14,848 bases of DNA from JBBDMX01 sp038241095 (GTDB lineage: Bacteria > Planctomycetota > Phycisphaerae > Phycisphaerales > Phycisphaeraceae). The stretch spans positions 1-14,848 of the forward strand of contig JBBRGB010000067.1 of the NCBI GenBank assembly GCA_038241095.1, written 5' to 3'. Positions 11,940 to 14,848 of this stretch are shown here, in pieces (within the stretch, counting starts at the first letter, position 1; every line of letters begins with the position of its first letter). The notes below the pieces were generated by a model. It was not told the origin of the DNA. It saw only the letters and a program-made list of their open reading frames with translations, and made no database searches. The position numbers were made by a program, and so were the translations under genes.

Positions 11940-14453
11940 TCACCCCGCCAGGCGTTGCGGCGATTGGCCGTCGGTGACAATGTTCTCGCCACCACTGGCC
12001 TTGGCGATTTCCAACCGTCTCATGGCCACGGTCAAAATGTCCTGCGGCTGTTGACCATCTTCGGGGTAACTGGCGGCACTGACATTGGCGTTGACGGGCC
12101 AAGCGTTGCCGTCGGGCAATGTCACGTTCTGTTGCCGCAGCACATCGCTGAGTCGTTGCGCCAAGGCGTGGGCTCCTTGGGCCGGGGTGTCGGGCGAGAG
12201 TACGGCGAACTTCGCTCCGCCGAGTCGCGCCACCAGACAATTCTTTCGCAAACTGCGTTGCAGGTCGTGCGCCACGCGACGCAGCAGATTGTCGCCGACT
12301 TCGTGTTCAACCATGCCGCTCAATTCGCGGAAGCGATCCACTCGGAGAATCAGCACCGTCCAAGGTTGGCCGGGCCGGTTGGCCATGCGGCTCAACACCC
12401 CGTTGAACTGCTGCGCCAAGGGCAGATCCGTCACCGGGTCGGCCGTCTGCAACACCTGCATCCGTTCACGTTGCAAAGCAATTTCCACCCGCGCGGCGAT
12501 CACCGGTGCCAGGGCTTCGAGCAAGTGAATGTGGTGCGTTTCGACCCGCTGGCCACCGCGACGGGCGATCCAGACGACACCTTGAGCATCGGCGCTGCCC
12601 CGCAGAGGAATGGCCGCCACGCAAGTCAGCCCGGCATTGCGGAAGTCACGCGACCACGCCAGCGAGTCGGGCGGATCGGGCCAGAACATCACATCCTGGC
12701 CGGTGAGCACTTGGGGCATGAGGCTCTGTTCCACCGCGCCCAGTAAGGCCTTTCCAGCCGACAGCACCGTGCAGGTCGGACCAAGGTGCAGCGTCTGCTG
12801 ACTGCGGCCCCCGCGATGCGCACGACGCACCGCCAAGCCCACGGCCTCAAGAGCAAACACGTCGTACAGCCCCGCCGCAGCCCGCACCAGTAGATCATCC
12901 AGATCGCTCACGTCATTCAAGCTCATGCCCATGCGCCGCAACGCCAGCAGTTGCCGTGTCTGCTGTTCCAACAGTCGGCGATGCTGTTCTTGTGCCGACA
13001 TTTCCCGCACCACCCACAGCCGCCCGATGAGCCGCTGCTGGTCATCATGCACCGCGGTGCTTTCGAGTTGCAACAGACCGTGATGCGTCTCGAAACGTTC
13101 CTGGGCGGCACGCTGGTTGTCGCTCTGAATCTGCTGGAGTCGCACGGCAAACCCTTCGGGATCGCGGGGGCCAAGCTCACGCCAAAAAGCCTCCCATTCA
13201 TACGGCCGACCCGTCAGGTCCTCCGGCTTGTGATTGACCATGGCCGCGAGCTTCTGATTGATCGCCGCCACGCGGTTGTGTTGATCCACCAGCAGCACGC
13301 CGTCGCTCATGTGGTCGATGACCAAGTGCAGCAGTCGGCTCTGTTGCGAAAGTTGACGTTGGAGTTGCTTCCAAGCGGTGACATCTTGCAGGGAAATGCG
13401 TACCTGCCGCAATGAGCCTTCCTCATCGCGTACGCCCGTGCATTCGACAATGGTGTCGATGCTTCCGCCGTCCACGTTCCAGCGCAGTTCGCAGCGGGTG
13501 GCGCTGTCGATGTCGAGTCGGTCGATGGTTTGCCGCAGGAGTGAGCGGTCTTCGGGGCGGACATAATCCAGGGCGTTAAGTCCGATAAGCGTGGCTTCGG
13601 TGTCGGTGCCCAACAGAGCCGCGGCGCGATGGTTGGCCTCGGCGATGCGGCCCGCGGGGTCGAGACTGATCATCGCCGCCGGTGCGAACTGATAGAGGTC
13701 GGCAAAAGCCTGTTCACGTTGATGAAGGCGTTGCGTGGTGGCGCTGATGCGGGTAAGCATCCCCCCGATGGACTGGGCAAGCTGTCCGAACTCGCCGCGG
13801 TGCTGTTGCGCTATGTCGTAAAACGGCTCCGCCCCCGCGCCGCTGGAGGCCAGGGTGGTGATCCAGTACAACGGGGCCGTGATCCACCGTCGCACCAGCA
13901 GCAGACCAAAGAGTGTCATCACCGCCAGCAGCAACCATTGCATGGACATGCTGGTGACGGTCTGATATTGCAGTTGCCGAACGGCCTGTGCGCCGTTGAT
14001 AAGGAACTCGAGTTGGGCGGGTTGCCCATCCAGAAGCATGGGAGCTGTGTGGTGGGTTAGACCGTCGAGGGCCACTTCGTTGCCCAAAGCCACGCCGTGT
14101 TCGGGGAACTGCCACGGGCTGGCATGATCCAACCTCTCGGCGTGCCAATCGCCGACGACCAATTCCGGGCCGTCGCCTTGCGTCAGGCGAATGCCCTCAA
14201 TGCGCGGGTCTGCGGCATAGAGCATCATGGCCCGCCTCATGTCCTGCTGGTCGTGTCGCCAGCCCAGCCCTTGAAGCAGGCCTTGCAGGTTCCGCGTGGC
14301 GATGGCCAAGTCTTGGGCCACTTCCATCCGCAGGGTGGTGGTGGATCGCTGCCATTCCAGCACCGCCAGCCCGATGGAAATGACCACCCCGCCCAGCACC
14401 AGGCAGCCGACCAAGCGAACGATCACGGAATGGAAGATGCGACCTGGGGCCAT
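11940..14453 (-). CDS. Membrane sensor protein HAMP-PAS-PAS-GAF with degenerate GGDEF domain (GGAKF)
   Basis: The ATG at 14453 gives 837 residues; a TTG at 14465 would add four. TM1 is at about 10-32, an extracytoplasmic sensor at about 35-165, and TM2 at about 170-187. A HAMP-like segment (188-240), PAS1 (about 245-362), PAS2 (about 372-485), GAF (about 515-660) and a GGDEF-fold domain (about 670-830) follow. The last begins DPVTDLPLAQQF and keeps HEVGDNLLRRVAHDL. The signature RLGGDEF reads RLGGAKF (12207-12221), removing the acidic metal-binding and catalytic residue. The DxD of beta-1 reads RVD, and the inhibitory RxxD site reads RKNC. Cyclase activity is therefore unlikely. It may bind GTP or act as a signalling adaptor (inference). 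There is no EAL domain and no adjacent c-di-GMP gene. Confidence 0.93.
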   Translation of the reverse strand: MAPGRIFHSVIVRLVGCLVLGGVVISIGLAVLEWQRSTTTLRMEVAQDLAIATRNLQGLLQGLGWRHDQQDMRRAMMLYAADPRIEGIRLTQGDGPELVVGDWHAERLDHASPWQFPEHGVALGNEVALDGLTHHTAPMLLDGQPAQLEFLINGAQAVRQLQYQTVTSMSMQWLLLAVMTLFGLLLVRRWITAPLYWITTLASSGAGAEPFYDIAQQHRGEFGQLAQSIGGMLTRISATTQRLHQREQAFADLYQFAPAAMISLDPAGRIAEANHRAAALLGTDTEATLIGLNALDYVRPEDRSLLRQTIDRLDIDSATRCELRWNVDGGSIDTIVECTGVRDEEGSLRQVRISLQDVTAWKQLQRQLSQQSRLLHLVIDHMSDGVLLVDQHNRVAAINQKLAAMVNHKPEDLTGRPYEWEAFWRELGPRDPEGFAVRLQQIQSDNQRAAQERFETHHGLLQLESTAVHDDQQRLIGRLWVVREMSAQEQHRRLLEQQTRQLLALRRMGMSLNDVSDLDDLLVRAAAGLYDVFALEAVGLAVRRAHRGGRSQQTLHLGPTCTVLSAGKALLGAVEQSLMPQVLTGQDVMFWPDPPDSLAWSRDFRNAGLTCVAAIPLRGSADAQGVVWIARRGGQRVETHHIHLLEALAPVIAARVEIALQRERMQVLQTADPVTDLPLAQQFNGVLSRMANRPGQPWTVLILRVDRFRELSGMVEHEVGDNLLRRVAHDLQRSLRKNCLVARLGGAKFAVLSPDTPAQGAHALAQRLSDVLRQQNVTLPDGNAWPVNANVSAASYPEDGQQPQDILTVAMRRLEIAKASGGENIVTDGQSPQRLAG

Positions 14454-14530
14454 GATATAGCTCAACGGACTTGCAACAGACCTGTGAGGTTCATCGACGT
14501 GGCGGGAAGCGGGCTTGAGAGTTGCCGGCC

Positions 14531-14564
14531 AACCAAAAATTCAAATAAATATTTGGTTCTGACC
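14531..14564. promoter_or_regulatory. AT-rich inverted repeat and GGTTCTGACC motif in the divergent GGDEF / secreted-protein intergenic region
   Basis: AACCAAAAATT (14531-14541) and AATATTTGGTT (14548-14558) are inverted copies (10/11) around a 6-nt loop, in otherwise GC-rich DNA. GGTTCTGACC at 14555-14564 is the reverse complement of 3443-3452. On the minus strand a perfect TTGACA (14565-14570) stands 17 bp before TATTTG (14542-14547), a possible but weak promoter for the GGDEF gene that overlaps the repeat. The rest of 14454-14687 holds only a short direct repeat, GGTCGGCC (14597-14604 and 14614-14621). Confidence 0.5.
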
Positions 14565-14687
14565 TGTCAAATTTCGCAAGACGCTTCCCACTCATCGGTC
14601 GGCCTCGTGTCGAGGTCGGCCAACGCCGCGTGCGACGATAGGGCATCGCCCGCGGCTGAACTTTTCGCCCTAAATCGGAGGTCGCTC

Positions 14688-14848
14688 ATGAACGCATTGA
14701 CTCGCTCCCTATCCTTCACCACCGCCACCCTTCTCGCCGCGGCGCTGGCCCAAGGGTCAACTTGGACGCAGACGGCTGGAGGAACCTACAACTGGGATGA
14801 TGGGGCCAACTGGGACACCATCCCCAACGCCGTGGACGCGGTGGCGGA
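14688..14848 (+). CDS. Start of a secreted surface protein (autotransporter-strand / PEP-CTERM-type, truncated by window edge)
   Basis: Only the first 53 codons are inside the window. GGAGG lies 7 nt upstream of the ATG, an ideal ribosome binding site. Residues 1-21 form a Sec signal peptide: MNALTR, a hydrophobic Ala/Leu/Thr core, and a likely cleavage after AALA (21/22). The mature start, with GGTYNWDDGANWDTIPNAVDAVA, resembles the N-termini of planctomycete and verrucomicrobial exoproteins in which NW-x-x-x-x-P-N-A segments begin a beta-helical, autotransporter-associated strand-repeat region. Such proteins are often very long and end in a PEP-CTERM sorting signal. That cannot be checked here. 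Confidence 0.75.
   Translation, partial: MNALTRSLSFTTATLLAAALAQGSTWTQTAGGTYNWDDGANWDTIPNAVDAVA

Overview
The window is high-GC DNA that reads like a planctomycete, probably Phycisphaerae-like. This is an inference from gene content: a RicT/PSP1 protein with a long disordered Arg/Gly tail, a multi-PDZ lipoprotein HtrA protease, a propeller glycosidase-like protein, and the start of a secreted protein of the autotransporter-strand or PEP-CTERM type. No rRNA, tRNA, transposase, integrase or CRISPR array was seen.

Layout. From 1 to 10562 every gene is on the minus strand. In transcription order they are: a GH43/GH130-like beta-propeller protein (9678-10562); a small membrane-anchored protein of unknown function (9064-9645); metF (8042-8974) with a good sigma70-type promoter; a RicT/PSP1 protein (6194-7819); a DapB/diaminopentanoate-dehydrogenase-like oxidoreductase (5036-6067); a family 2 glycosyltransferase (4155-5039, 4-base overlap with the previous gene); a LAB_N membrane protein (3529-4080); a ThiD2-ThiE fusion (2242-3396); and a lipoprotein HtrA-type protease with four PDZ domains (1-2097, C-terminus outside the window). 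On the right, cysH (10976-11824, plus) converges with a membrane sensor protein of PAS-PAS-GAF-GGDEF type (11940-14453, minus). That sensor diverges from a secreted-protein gene that runs off the right edge (14688-14848, plus).

Functions. metF, cysH and thiE belong to one-carbon/methionine, sulfate-assimilation and thiamine metabolism. The glycosyltransferase and LAB_N pair suggests lipid-linked sugar transfer at the membrane. The GGDEF protein carries GGAKF instead of the catalytic motif, so it is predicted not to make c-di-GMP.

The most unusual content lies between the genes. (1) Two hairpins with the same architecture, the same flanks and compensatory stem changes sit upstream of the HtrA gene and of cysH, with a half copy beside the latter. 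(2) A heptanucleotide, GTCTTGA/TCAAGAC, forms arrays that bracket the LAB_N gene as nested inverted repeats and supply the last codons of the glycosyltransferase. A nine-copy array separates cysH from the GGDEF gene. (3) A 10-bp motif, GGTCAGAACC, joins one heptamer array to an AT-rich inverted repeat upstream of the GGDEF gene. These look like dispersed repeat families or structured RNA elements and need genome-wide comparison.
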